Part shown: positions 47,261 through 60,641 of the stretch, one piece after another
Layout of the letters: each line of letters begins with the position of its first letter
How positions within the stretch are numbered: the first letter of the stretch is position 1
NCBI GenBank assembly: GCA_019914995.1
Contig: CM034133.1
Span: 4,774,001-4,838,000, forward strand
From: Acanthochlamys bracteata
Taxonomy: Eukaryota > Streptophyta > Magnoliopsida > Pandanales > Velloziaceae
Direction: 5' to 3'
Length of the DNA: 64,000 nt
Made by a program: the position numbers and the translations under genes
The notes under the pieces: generated by a model
What the model saw: only the letters and a program-made list of their open reading frames with translations
Told to the model about the DNA's origin: nothing
The model's database searches: none

Positions 47261-50200
47261 TGCTAAGATTTGCTTCCAATGTCGTTCTTCTTTGGAGTTT
47301 GTAAGATTGAACTTGAACTGGGGAGAAGACAAAGCGCGTCTGGAGAGAAGAACAGCTGTGGAGAAGCTGGTTTTTGGTCTGGGTTTGATCGGGGGAAATC
47401 TCGCTCCGAAAGTTGGAGCAAGAAAAATAGAGAGAGAGGAATGTAGATTCTGTTCTGTTTAGAAAATGGTAAGAAAAATAATTCGGGTTTCGAAAGAGAG
47501 AATGAAAAGACTTTGATAGTTTGCACTAACAGCATCCTTATACCGTGTTTACCCAAATTCTATCATTTTTTTAAAATTTATTTTAATATAAATTAATTAA
47601 AAATTTTAAACTAAAATTTTTTAATTAAAATAAAATTTAATTTTTAAAACTTACTATTAATATAAAATTAATAAAATTTTATTTTTTATTAAATATTTTT
47701 AATTTTTAATTTATTTTTTTAATTAACTTTCTAAAATTTAAATTTACTGAGTTTATTTTATGTAAACACGCCTTTAGTATCAACTTACTGAAATTCAGAT
47801 CCTTGACTTAATCATGGCATCAGTATATCATTATGGATTCTGAATTGCATTTGTTTCTGGTGTGGTTTTTGAACGAAAAAAACACATTGGAGGCCGATTT
47901 TGTAAAAACTAAAGAGTACTATTATTGAGACTAGCGAGGGCAGGCCGGGACTGGTGGAGAAATGGCTTCGTGTCCGCGTTTTTAACTTTCGAATTTGGAG
48001 AAACGATGAAAACAATTTTTCCACTATTTATAATTCTGTTATGGTGTCTATGGAATTGTTTTTCAAAATTATGTTTTTAATAAAAATCTTTTTATTTTAT
48101 TTTGATAAACCAAATTTATTACTATAATATTTATATTTATAAATTAATAATATTATAAAAATATATAAAAAATAAAAAATTATTTTTTGGAAACGCGTCG
48201 CAAAACGCGAATATTGAATACTTTGTTCAACGAGGATAATCTGAAACAGTCAGTTTTATTAAAAAAAGACATAATAGTAATGAAAAGCGAACTTGTTCAA
48301 AGCATCAAATTGATTTTGAACAATATTATAAATTTGGAGTGTTTTTGTTGATTGACTACAAAAAATTTGTTAAATTATAATACCGCGTGAGTAATATAGG
48401 AATTGTTTTAAACGCATTTTTGAAAAAAATATGTTTAAAGATTTTGATAAATAAATTATGTTTTTTACATTTTAAAAATAATTATATATATAATGGCATT
48501 ATTCTTATGATGTACTTAAATTTAACTAATAAATTTTTTAGACTGAAAAAATTTTTTTATAATAAAAATTTGAAAAGAAAAATAAATACAAAAGTTTAAG
48601 CTATGCCGAATATTCCCTATATACTTTAACTACTAATACTACTACATTTATCTCAACAAAATAATAATATAGTCTTTAATAGCGTGTGTTAGATTGAATT
48701 GACTTTGTATACCTGTAATTACTGCTGGTTGTGATTTGTGAAGAAAATCACTAATTTTTAAAGAAGGAATATCAGAAGAGCAGAATGTGCGAACGATTAA
48801 TTACTAAACCCAAATTTCTAAATCATGTATTTATATGATAAGAAAACTTTTATAAAATGGAGCGCATGTTTATAGTCATCTTTGCGATAGCTGTTAGTTA
48901 TGGTATTTTGAAAAAAAGTTTGTAAATATAATTATTTGTGTGACCTGTAACTAATTTTATTGTTTTCAAATTTTCAAAAACGACTATATATAATTATTTG
49001 TAAGAATAATTTATACAAAAGTCATATCAAATAATACAATAGCTAAAGCAAATAAATTAAATTAATGAATTCATAATAAACAAGTTTTTCTCCAAATTCC
49101 ATTTGACATGGTGGTCCATGTTCTGTTATCGTTATGCAATATGAAATTATTAAAGAAAATTTTTTATGTGCAGGGCACGTTTCTCTCGCAATAGCCGTTA
49201 CCGTTGCTCGATTGTCTTTTTTTTTTAATTAAATAAAAGATCAAAACCAATTCAAACGGTGCACGAATGAATGAATCAATCTTATGTTATTTCTTTAGTT
49301 GAAAATTTCAAAACTCAACTCTTAGGTAGCTTTAAAAAAAAACTATGTTTTTAGCGGAAAATATTAGCAAAGTTGAAGTAGTAGTACTATCATACATGCT
49401 TACCTAACTGCTATTTATTTAAAATTTTAATTTTATATTTTTAATAAAATTTTGATAATATTTTATAATAATTTTTTTAAAATATTAAAAATCACCAAAA
49501 AGTTTATGTCACAATATTTTGTTATTACTTACTTATTTTTAAAATAGAAAAAGAGCTAATTTTTAAAAAGTTATAAAAATATTTTTTATTTTAAAAAAAT
49601 TATACTACATAAACACTCTCAAATTTATTCATATATTCATTTGATAGTGCCAACTAAAAAAATTATATTAAAAAATTTAAGAAAATATGTTTTTTTTTTA
49701 AAAGTAAATATTTATATATAAAAATTTATGATGTATAATTTATTTATCAACTTTTAAACTTTCTTTTAAAAGTCTAATAAAAATATCTATAAAAAACAAA
49801 AAATTTTAAAGTGGAATGATGAAATGAAATAAAAGCTTTGTCAAATAAGTTCTATTTATCTCTTCTTATTTGCGACTTACAACTAAGTGCGTACTTATTT
49901 TGATATTAAATTTATTTTTTAAAGTGAATTTATAAAACATGAGTTCTGAATTAAAAATAAATTTGATAAAAATAAAAATTTTATTTACTTTATATTAAAT
50001 TGAAAAGTGAAAATTTTAATTTTAAATATTAAATTATAAAAATGAATTTTGGCAAAAAAATTTTGGTTTAAATTTTGTAATTAGTTTAGATTAAAAATAA
50101 ATTCAAAATTAAAGATAACTTTTAACAAAATAAATTTAAACGTAGGTAAACAGTATTAACAAGCACATATGTCAAACATTGCATATGTCAAACTATCAAT

Positions 50201-51211
50201 ATATTTCACTTTGAATAAAAAAGTTTTTCTTTTTGAATAATTGGCGTTTGGATACGCTCTACTTTTCTTTGGCGGTGAAGCTTCTGTTCGCTGTTACAGA
50301 GAAGAAAACTCAAAAGCTGCTAATTAAATAAAGCAACAACCAACGGTCATTTAAGCCGTTGTGAAATTTGTAATAATGAAGAAAGTAAAAGAAACTCTAG
50401 AAACATACATTATTAACCGTTGGTTTATTAGTTGAATGAGTTTTGTAGAAAAAAGAAAAAGAATCTCTTTGGATTAAATCTCTTTTTATCCTATCATTTT
50501 ATATTTTATCCATCTTTCAAAAATAATTTTCCTAATATGTATAGTTACATTTATGATAAAAGTACCCTAGACGTTTCTCCATTCATGCGTACGCCTTCCC
50601 CAAAAAAAAAAAAAAAAAAAATCACTCAAACCCACCCGTTAAATCGGATTTTGTCCGTATAAATTCCTATTTGTTTGAAAAATTTTCAATTGCTTATGTA
50701 AGAGTGCGTTTTTTTCCACATCAAAATCATTTTTAACTTAATTTTTATTATAAAAAAATATAAAAATTATTTTAATTTATATTTAATTAAAAAATATTAA
50801 TTTTAATAATATTATTTGTAACAATTCATTTTTAAGAACTAATTTTTAAAAAACTCACTTTTAAACTTACAAAATTACACTCTAAATCTGTCCAACCAGC
50901 CATAACTTTAGGTTCGATCAAAAGTCACCACGTTGGCTTCTCGTTTCTGATAAAAGGATTTATGTATCATACTAGCGGATGTTTGAAATACTTATAAAAT
51001 ATTTTTTTAAAATAAAATTATTTAAAAGTTTTTAAATAATAATAATAAATTTTTATAAAGAAAATTTTATTTATATTTTTTAAAAATTTAAATAAATTTT
51101 ATAATATTAAGAAAAATAAGACTGTGCAAAGTCGATAAGTTCAACAAGATCGATAAAGTCGATCACCCCCTCTTCTTGAATTATGCTCCTCAAATACTCC
51201 GAAAGATATAG
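47261..51211. other. Intergenic; AT-rich repeats, no gene seen
   Basis: 47261-47540 is the leader/promoter side of the COBRA-like gene. 47560-47780 and 49880-50140 are AT-rich repeat-like blocks. 49400-49630 and 50975-51110 fit the common AT-rich MITE family, the second as a partial copy. A poly-A tract lies at 50601-50620. No coding seen. Confidence 0.4.
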
Positions 51212-51409
51212 GCCCTGTTTGGATGTGCTGAAACTTTTGTGCTTTTGAAGTAAAGATGTTTTATAGTGCTATAAGCGGCTGTGAAGCTTTTGTTGTAAAA
51301 ACAGCTTTATGATAAAAAATATTTGGATAAATTTTTACTGTATTATACTGTTTAATGCTTAAAGCTGAATAAAATGTTTAGTTAAACTTATTCTTATTTT
51401 TGTATGAGG

Positions 51410-51417
51410 TATATAAT
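51410..51417. repeat. hAT MITE target-site duplication (left)
   Basis: TATATAAT, repeated exactly at 51948-51955. Confidence 0.85.
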
Positions 51418-51947
51418 TAGGGGTGGCAATATGGGTTCATGGGTCGGTTTCGGGTCGATCCATATAATAATCGGGTAAAAAATATTCAACTCTAATCCGA
51501 CCCGTTTATTTATATCGGTCAAAATTGTCAACCCTAACCCAACCTATTTATAACCAGGTCAAACTCGGATCGACCCATTTAATAATTAAATTATTAAATA
51601 AAAATTATAAATATTAATTTTTAATAATAATATATCAAAATTATTAATTATGATGTATTTAAAAAGAAAAAAACATTAATTTTGATAAATTTATAAATTA
51701 AATAAAAATTAGTTAAACTTAAGATAAATTAAAAATATATAAATTAAATTCAAATTTTTTGCTATTTTTTAAGTAATATATACTATATAAATAGTTAAAC
51801 GGGTCATTTTCGGGTTGACCCGAACCCGTTTAAATTTTCGGGTCGACCCGAAATCGACCCAAACCCGTATAAGGCTTGATCCGAATCCGACTTTTTTGGG
51901 TCGATTTCGGGTCGGATTTTCGTGTCGGTCGATTTTTGCCACCCCTA
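51418..51947. mobile_element. 530-bp hAT-superfamily MITE
   Basis: The perfect 12-bp terminal inverted repeats TAGGGGTGGCAA / TTGCCACCCCTA are flanked by a perfect 8-bp duplication, TATATAAT. The 8-bp duplication and TAGGGG start are diagnostic of hAT. The subterminal zones are dense in CGGGTCGA and TCGACCCG words; the core is AT-rich and non-coding. The perfect ends and duplication suggest a fairly recent insertion. It would need transposase from elsewhere. Confidence 0.9.
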
Positions 51948-51955
51948 TATATAAT
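51948..51955. repeat. hAT MITE target-site duplication (right)
   Basis: TATATAAT, identical to 51410-51417. Confidence 0.85.
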
Positions 51956-52149
51956 GACCTGAATGTACTTAGATATATAGTACTTGATATATTATCAAAT
52001 TTTTTAATCTTTTATATATTACTTACTTTATTAATCTAAAATTTTCTATTACCTAATAATGTATAAATACTTTCTAAAATAATGTTTATTATCACAAAAT
52101 AATATTATTAATATAAATCAATAATTAAATTTGAATAATATTAATTATA

Positions 52150-52176
52150 TTATTATTATTATTATTATTATTATTA
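52150..52176. repeat. (TTA)n microsatellite
   Basis: Nine TTA units in AT-rich sequence. Confidence 0.9.
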
Positions 52177-54436
52177 AAATTTGAAATATATTTAAACAAA
52201 TATTTAAAAAAATTTATATTAATATTTATAAAAATAGTATTATTATTGTAAATTAATAAATAATTTTGACATGTATTTTAAATCTTTATCAATTATAGAT
52301 TTTATTGTTATACTCTAAAAGTATTAAATAAATATTTAACAACTAACACATTCAATTATTAATGAATAATAAATAATTTATAAACCAATATTAATAATTT
52401 ATATATAATATAGATATTATATGGTCATAGCTACTAACTACGAATTTCATATCTATTATTCAAGAGCACAACGAATATAGCTACTAATAGTTTTTTTTGT
52501 TACAATTTCTAAACCAACATGGACTTTACAGGTATCTCAAACAAGTGCTTACTAAAACACAATCCTTACAACAAGCAGAAAAGAAAAACAAAAATTATAG
52601 ACACTTGCATCTAGCATGTTGAAAAAAAAATTATACAATAAAAATCAAACTAACTATTCTCATCTCCACTTGCAATAAATTGAAGTTAACATGGTTTAAG
52701 TAAACTTCAACATCCTCTTTGAAGACTTTGAACAAATGTGTCATATGAGATCTAACAAACTAATAATTTCAAATCCCTATTATGGTCTACAGATGCATAT
52801 TAGAATAACTTATCCGATTATCCTAGTTGGCATAACAATTCCAAAGAAAGAAAACATCCTTAAATTACACATTGAACTTACATTACATTGAAGTGTTGTA
52901 GGTCTCAAATAACCATTACAAGTTAAAGCAAAATAGTACAAATTACAAACTAAATATTGCAAGCGTCAAATAGAGACCATGACAACCCACGTCACGAAGC
53001 TAAGAATTAGCTATTAAAAATAATATTATAACTCACAAATTTCAAAATAGAAGAGTTAGAGAGATTAATCATCAAATATCTATTACAATCCTAAGCTTGC
53101 AAGTGTAAAACAGAGGTCATGACATTCCATATTCACCCAGCTACACTTGAATTGCCTATGCTTCAACCTTCATTACCACATGCAGCCTAGCAAGCATTCC
53201 TAGCTGTCTAGCCAGCTGAAGCATCAGAGCATAGCACCACATTTAGTCATTTGCAAGAACATTAATACTTAGCTAGTTTGTCCACACTGTAAAAGTTAAA
53301 GGTAATACATTAGCCATTCAAAAAATTAAATTCTGATCCCATTCTCAATGACAAAGAGCATTTCAATGAAACAATAATATAATAAATTAACTTTCTGTAA
53401 AAAGACTACTTGGAAGAAAAAGAAAACTATGCTTTGCTTAACTCTATGCTTCAGTTTTGTTCATCTCTATGCTTTACTTGTTACATGCTCCAATAAGAAA
53501 CTTGCCAGCAATTGGTTAGCAGCAAAAGAAAGAAAATTTTTGTCTCATTAGTTAGAAAACAAAGTTAAGCTGAAAAATTTAATGTGGGAAACACACGGAT
53601 GCCCATGTGTACCCATCCACAAAAGGTTTAAGTTAAAGCTAATCTTATTATTTCAAAAACTACTGCATAAGATACCCATGCAGAAGCACATACTTAAGAC
53701 ATTTAAGCAATTAACTAAAACAAACAATTCAAACATTATTGCCATTGTCTCAAATTTGTAAATTTACAGCACTTGATAAAATAGTCTCTTATAACTATTG
53801 AACCTACACATTAACCTAAAAGGATTAATTGAATGACTTGAAAGTTAACATGTTTTAAAACTGTTGGGTGCAAGTTGGGTGCTTATCAAAGAAGATTAAA
53901 TGATTAAAATCAAGTACTGAATAGACATGAAAATAATGCTGCAAGTGGAACGGTTAAGAAAAACGATTACATGTAATTGCTTAAATATAGCATGCAATAT
54001 TAGATAACCAAAAAGAAAGAAAGACAAAAAGTATTCCTCTTCAATGAAATAACCATATCTTTCTAACATTTCAAGTACTTGCCATTAATCTTGAAATGAA
54101 AGATAAATTTCATACATATATTTTTATAACTCTAACTTGAGAAACTTCTAACTTATCAGTTTAAGGTTAACCACTAACCAACCAATTAAGTAATTCATTG
54201 ATATTGTAAGTCAAGCAACAATAACAGTGTCAACCAGCTGGAATAAAATTCAAATTCCAGATCAATATATAACTAATGCTAATACCAACAAGTGATCTAT
54301 ACGAAGAACAATTAGTCTCTACACTAGTTTAACCATCAAACCATAAAGTTACTCACATTGAAACTATTGAAAGTCCAATTAATAAAATAGCGAGATTTTC
54401 TTGAGGTATCTCAGATATCAAACTACTTCGGCTTAC

Positions 54437-54587
54437 CCTGAAATGAAAGAATCAGTGACATGACTGGTTTGAACTGCTTCTGCTCCTCCTTTTCATCCAC
54501 CAACCATGCTTGTAACACCATCGCTGCCGCGAAAACCAACAACGACAACAAGAACAAACCTATACAGAGCTTGCCGAAATTAGAATA
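54437..54587 (-). CDS. Isolated exon-like segment with a membrane span
   Basis: The minus-strand segment is bounded by CTCCAG| and |GTAAGC and stays open over its 151 bases in one frame. It would encode a short polar start (YSNFGK), a hydrophobic span (LCIGLFLLSLLVFAAAMVLQ) and an acidic/basic tail (DEKEEQKQFKPVMSLILSF). Upstream, 55310-54904 resembles a transcript leader (CTTAACCCTAAGC, pyrimidine-rich) ending at a donor-like AG|GTACAA, so the two could be exons of one gene or of a gene fragment carried by the surrounding inverted-repeat structure. I do not recognise the family, and no further exon is evident downstream. Confidence 0.35.
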
Positions 54588-55532
54588 CTGGAGCACAAGG
54601 TAAGAATAAAAAGGTTTGATTTAGAAAAATAATAAAAGAATACTTATTTTGATTGATAGCTTAATTACATGGCCTTTGATTCTTCTTCTTCTTCTTCTTT
54701 CTTCAATTCAATCTCAAACCAATCTATCAAAAAAGGTACGATTGTCATTGTAGATAGCTTATCTGTGAAGAAAATTTTCGCACAAGTGAAATGAAAAGTC
54801 AGTGATTCCAACCAAAAAAATTCCTAAAGAAACAAGAACAATAACAAAAAAAATGAGATTTTAATTGAATAATTCCAAGCAAAAATTTTTAACAATTTTG
54901 TACCTAAGTAAACAAATTTCAACAACGGAGAGAACCGCAGGATTGAAATCCTAAACCAATGAGAGCAAGATGAGATTGAAATTACAAATTGCGAAAGGAA
55001 TATTGGTAGCCGCAAGCGATAGAACAGATGGCTTAAATTTAAAACGAAAATCCCGTCGGAGCCGGAAGGAATATGTTGGAACGGAGCAGCGTGAGAGAGA
55101 GGAGAAAGAGCTTAGGGTTAAGAGGGAAGAAATCGTGAGCAGATCGTGGTCAGAATAATATGTCGGAGGAAGATAATAGAAAAGATCGCCTCCGGAAAAG
55201 TAAATCGTAGTTGACAGAGAAGGAATCACGACCGCGAGAGAGCTGAAGTGAAACGGGTGCGAGCGAGAGAAAGGAAAGAAATGAGTGTTTCTAGGGCTAC
55301 TGCTGGTGGATAGAAAATATGTCAATCTCTGTAATTTTATTAACTTATGATGGACAAAAAAATCATCTCAATGTCCTAGTTAAAAGTCGTCGAGCAGCTT
55401 TACACGAAAAGTATCGAATCGTTGCTTTTCGTTTTTATACTGTTAAAAGCCGCTTTTCGTAGTCTAAAGCTTTCTTTGCCAAACAGCTCTATTATTGTGC
55501 TAAAGCTCGAAAAAAACACAGCCAAACAGGGC

Positions 55533-58500
55533 ATGGCATTGTGTAGTCCGTAAGTAGAAAAGCTTCGGCTCAGAAAAGACTGTTATATGAATCAGCCAAT
55601 ACCACAAAATGAAGATAGGTTACTCAATTGATATAATCTCTTATTCATTATTGCAACTAATATTGACGACCACACTTTCCGTGCTGAGTGAAAAACATAA
55701 TAAATAATCAACTCCTATTTAGGATTGGTTCGGAGGACAACAATCTTTATGGATGATGCCCTTCCACTACTTTATCATATATTAATTATATAACCAAAAA
55801 AATTAAAGAAAAACTATTAAGCGTCGACTAAGAGTCGATTAAAGATCAACCGATCTTAAACGACCCTACATTGATAATAGATGATATAGCAAATCAAAAG
55901 GCGTAAGACGTAAAAAGAAAAATAAAGGCAAAACATATCGAAACATACTTACGAGTGTTTGAACTTACCTTTAAAATAAGAACTTTTTAAAATAAAAAAA
56001 TTACATTAGCTTTTTTTTATTTAATAATAAATAAAATAATTTTTAGATATTAATAAAAATATATTAAAAATATAAATTAAAAATTAATTTTTTGAAATAA
56101 AATATCAAACTTATCCTCAATACTAAGCCAGTACTAACAGTGATTTGGTGTAGATTGTGCTAGAGAAGCTTTTTTCTTTGAGAGACGAGAAGGTAGACTT
56201 GCTCGAGAGCCGATAGAAATTGAGGGCTGACAAGAAAAAATTTACATACATGATCAAAGATTTCATGAACGAATTAGGGAGCGTTTAAAAATACTTATAA
56301 AAATAAAAAAATTTTAAAATAAAAAATATATATTTTTAAATAAGTTTTATTTTTTATTTTCAAAAAATAATAAAAATATATAATGAAAAAATTTTATTAC
56401 GTAAATTTTTTTTATATTTTAAAATTTTTAAATATATTTATAAAATATATATTAAAAAAAATAAAATTAAAAAATAAATAGTTAGGTTCCAGGAAATGCA
56501 ATTTCAAACACACCATTGAGATGTTCTACTCAAAAGAAAAACTTATCAGTTAAAGTTATTTTGAATTCAAAATGATTTTTCTTCAATAACTTCTCAGTTA
56601 TTTTAAAAGATTTTTGATTTTAGTCGTAAAGGATATCCTGGTGATAACTATTACTATACATGTTAGTAGAAATTATTTTAGAAAGAATAGTAAGGTTAAA
56701 ATGGTTAATAAATCCAAAAAGAAAAAACTTGCAAAAGATTGTTTATACTTGATTCTGATAATAAACTTCTTGTCAGCATACTTTTCTTTGTTTTGCTTAA
56801 GGAGTGTTTATATAGAACGTGTGGGAGTGCTTATCTAAAAGACTTTTCGGAAAAAATACTATTAAATATTATATTTTAAAAATTAAAAAATATATATATA
56901 ATTATTTTTTTAACTTATAAATTATTCATATTTTCAAAATTTAAAATTATTTTTGAAAATATGTATAATGTTTTTGGAATTAAAAATAATATTTGGGAGC
57001 GATAAATAGTTCCAAATGTGTAGTATTCAGCTCAATTTTTTAAAGTGAGTTTGTAAAATAAATTTAGAATTAAAAATAAGCTTAGTAAAAAATAAAAATT
57101 TTGTATTTATTTTAATTAAAAGTGAGTTTGAAAATAAATTTTAGTTTTAAAATTTAACATATTAAAATAAAGTGAGTTTTTGGCGGAAAAATTAAATTTA
57201 AAATTGTGTTTATTTAGTTTAAAAGTGAATTTAAAGTTAAAAATAAATTTAAAAAAAGTAATTTATAGTGTAGGAAAATAAACCTTTGTATTTTTTTTTC
57301 TTTCTTTCTTTTTTGTGCGTTGATAAAAAGTGAAACAAATAGTTTATGCAAAAAATTTCTATGTTTTGCTTTTTATAGTAGACAGAGTTATGATTAGTTA
57401 TATACCAAGATGCGTTTGAAATTGCGTTTCCCGAACGCTTTTTTAAAATTTAAAAAAAAATTTTTTAATAAATATTTTAAAAATTTATTTAAAAAATATA
57501 AAAATAAGATTTTTTTATTATATATTTTTATTTATTTTTTAAATAAAAAATAAAGCTTATTTTAAAAAAATAAAAATATTTTTTATTTTAAAAAATTTTT
57601 ATTTTATAACTACTTTCAAACACCTCTCAAATCTTTCTAATTTAGTTGTTGCAGAAAGGGTTTAGAGAAAAGGCTTTACATTAACCATGGAAAGCTCCCT
57701 TTGCGATATGGATTTGGCTGCAGAAGCCCAATCGGTTTATAATTTGAACGACTTGGCCGAACTTTTGCGGAATGGTCTTTGCCAATGAAAACTTTGCCAG
57801 AAAAAAAAAGTGATTTGTTGTATAGTTGTGTACTAGTGTATACCATCTTCAAGAGCCACATAAGAACATTAAGTCTCACCCCTTACAACAAACATATACC
57901 CATCCCATCTGAAAAATGCTTTCGTTTTGCTGTTTATATTTCAATCCTTATGCTATCACAATGTGTTCTTTTGAACTTCAAACGAGTTATTTAAAAATAA
58001 ATTACTTAAAATGCTATTGGAATATAGTTTTTGTATTTCTATATACCAAAAAATAAGTTAGAAGGAACAAATATACGATATTACTGGAGAAAATTCTTTT
58101 CTATTTCTAATATTGCTCACTGAACCTTTTACTACTCGTATAAGTTAACAGGAGCAATGAAGAAACTGTCAAAATCCTTACACCTCACTATCTCAACAAC
58201 TGTTGCCAACCAATCCCAGCTCTTCCATTTTGTTTCTTCTGTTTCCAAAAATTTTCCAGCACCGTTCTTTTTTCCTAATGAATTTTGGCAATACTTTTCA
58301 GCTTCACTGAAAATCTATTGTCGATGGTGATGCTAAACAAAACCTTTATTGAGCACTAAATACTCTGCTTTAATACACAAACTTCATGTGATGTGATGAA
58401 CCTGAGCTTCAATTGGTTTGCAATACTGCAGAACCAGCAGCAGCAATATAAATGTAGCTCTACAATTGCTTGCATCGTTCAATCAATCTCTGCACTAAAC

Positions 58501-59526
58501 TTTAGCTGCCAATGTATATCTCAAACAAAGCACTCAGGCAGTAATTTATGTTGTTTTTGGAAGCGTTCGACGTTGCTATAATGAAGAAAAGGAATAGAAG
58601 CAGTTATTTTCAAGTAATTACCTCAAATATTTCGTCAAAATTGAAGGATAACAATAACAAATGGTATCGTATAGTAAGATGCTAATCCTTGATACACAAA
58701 GCAAGCTTCCAACCTACGCGCACATATTTCTCAGACTTATAATTGTACAAGGCCCAATCCAACTTGTTATTTCATCTGATGGCATATAAAATTGCTCGAA
58801 CGATTATTGAAGCGCTATTGCTAACACCATATCAATGACTATACAAGGTTGTTTGTATAACTTTGCACAACAATAATATTAAAATTAGGTGCTCCGTCGC
58901 GCTCATATGTCACGGAATTGACATTAACGGCACATGAAGTGCTTAAAATAAAAACAAAATAATAAACTTTATACATATAATAATTTTATAACATACAATT
59001 TATTTATGTGGTCTAAAAAATTGTAGAGAGAAATTTTTTTTCTCCCATTATCGAGGGAGTGCTTCTAGGAGAACCATCCGAAATGCTCCCAAACAACACC
59101 TAACACTTGACTCCCTACCAAAAAGCTACTAACTTTAAAGTGATGCACGTTTGGACACAACCATAGCTCTTCTTCTATTCAACTCATTTCGCATGGCAAA
59201 ACACATTGACCGACTCTAATTATGCTAACTAAGAAGTTCAAGTCAGTCAACTAACAACTGCTAAGTGTCTATACAAGCACTGCATTGATCCCTCCGGAGC
59301 AAAATAGTGCACGTTTGGCAAGCTTTTTTGCAGGTTTTTTTTTGGGTAAGAAAGTGATGTGTGTCGCAGGATGTTCACTAGAGAAATCATAGACGAGCAG
59401 CCACGTTGGAAAAGACAACCCAAGAAGAATTGTAGAGCTTGCCCAGGTTGCATTCAGTAGCAGCTAGATGCAATTGGAATGGCACCCGGGTGCAGCACCC
59501 GAGACTAGACAAGGTCCTGGGTCTCT
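55533..59526. other. Intergenic; MITE copies, no gene seen
   Basis: 56278-56518 and 57405-57628 are copies of the common AT-rich MITE (CGTAAATTTTTTTTATATTT and AATTGCGTTTCCCGAACGC words). 57000-57290 is AT-rich repeat. 58080-59500 is more complex, with only short ORFs and no family resemblance. Confidence 0.4.
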
Positions 59527-60264
59527 TGTTGGGCACTTCGATTTAAGTGTCAAATAGTTTAATTAATAAGTTGTTTATAGATTTGAGTTAAGCAATAAGA
59601 ATTAGAGTTTTGAAAGGAGTCTGTTTATAATAATTAGTTATTGAGCAGAGTCCATAGGTTTTAGAAGTTCTCTTCAAACATGAATTCTTTTGTAGAGAAA
59701 CTCTTATTAGTATAAATAAAGGATCTAAGCCTCATAAGAGAGGCACGGGAGAAATACAATTAGTGTATTCTAGTAATCTAGTTGCTTAGAGTTTTTTTTT
59801 TCCTTTTACAAAAAAAATGTGCATCAACTTGGTAACAGAGCAAGGTTATGGAAAGACGTCGTTCCCCCACCCCGGACTCACCCAAGACTCCTGAGCCTAC
59901 CATTACCATAGGAGATGCCGTACAAGCATCATCCAGCTCACCATCCACGCCAAAGGCACTAATCCACATGGAAAATGTTATGTTGGAGGAAATAAGACGC
60001 ATATCATCTCACATAAAGAAGCTCGCCCTAGCGGTCTTGTCTAAACAATCTAGCAAGGACCTAGAAATCATTGAGATGATAGCGGAGGAAATGACTTCCA
60101 CAAAACAAAGACCAATCCAAGAGGAAAGATCGTCAAATGGCTACAAAATTCAAACCGCCTGGCCAGCCCTACAAACCTTAAACAACACTTCACAACAGAA
60201 TCAAACATCCCAAACACAAAGCAATTTAGATAATCAGTGGTATCAAACAAGACAACAGCAATGA
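59527..60264 (+). mobile_element. LTR retroelement 5' fragment: LTR, PBS and gag-like ORF
   Basis: A probable LTR (59527-59826) starts TGTTGGGCAC and ends GTGCATCA, with TATAAATA at 59711-59718. It is followed by TTGGTAACAGAGC (59829-59841), one mismatch from the initiator-Met tRNA primer site. The ORF 59848-60264 (138 codons, MERRRSPTPDSPKTPEPTIT onwards) sits where gag is expected and is Ser/Thr/Gln-rich with a charged helical middle; its family is not recognised. No pol follows, so the element is truncated near 60270, where sequence of the opposite orientation begins. Confidence 0.55.
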
Positions 60265-60275
60265 ACAGGTAAAAT

Positions 60276-60379
60276 AAATCAGGTAATCTTTCGAATTTTT
60301 CCTTGCCGGTAAATCTCTCGTCATTGTCGTGAACAGTTCTGAAGCGCCTTGCCTGAGTTTTCTGATTTTTCTTGGCCAT
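60276..60379 (-). pseudogene. Truncated 5' gene or retroelement ORF fragment
   Basis: On the minus strand, a leader-like stretch (CAAACCCTAAGCCAAATCCC) precedes an ATG at 60379 that opens MAKKNQKTQARRFRTVHDND. The frame then runs antisense into the gag-like ORF, so only about 35 codons are original sequence. It lies downstream of copia RNase H and could be an extra 3' ORF of that element or an unrelated gene start. Confidence 0.3.
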
Positions 60380-60641
60380 TGCAGAGGTTTGGGGATTTGG
60401 CTTAGGGTTTGAGATCTAGGATTCGAGAGGGAGAGGGAAATTTTGAAATGGAGACGACGAGCTATGAGGAGCTCCCCAGTCGGGTTAGCTTATAATGCAT
60501 ACAGCCTAGTATGAGTCAGCTGGGCCATGTGCTCAGCACGTGACCGGTCAGCTGCTTACTAAAGTTCTAATAGTTGCGATTAATTTTTTTTTTGCATTTA
60601 TTATCATCTTGAAATCTAAGTACGTCATGAGAGACGAATCT

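Larger units (their letters stand above)
51212..55532. mobile_element. Candidate 4.3-kb element with GCCCTGTTTGG inverted ends
   Basis: The left end GCCCTGTTTGGATGTG (51212) and right end CACAGCCAAACAGGGC (55517-55532) match as inverted repeats at 15 of 16 bases. Both are followed inward by AGCTTT/AAGCGGCT-rich sequence, which is more loosely similar. I see no target-site duplication, so the ends could also belong to two separate elements. Inside lie a hAT MITE, an ATT microsatellite, a leader-like region and one exon-like segment. No transposase was recognised. Confidence 0.45.

Noticed and set aside
47261-47332. 24-codon N-terminal extension of the COBRA-like frame
   Set aside because: It has no ATG, and a signal peptide begins exactly at the ATG at 47260.
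54951-55325. 124-codon minus-strand ORF
   Set aside because: Ser/Phe/Leu-rich translation of a pyrimidine-rich leader; not continuous in frame with the exon-like segment.
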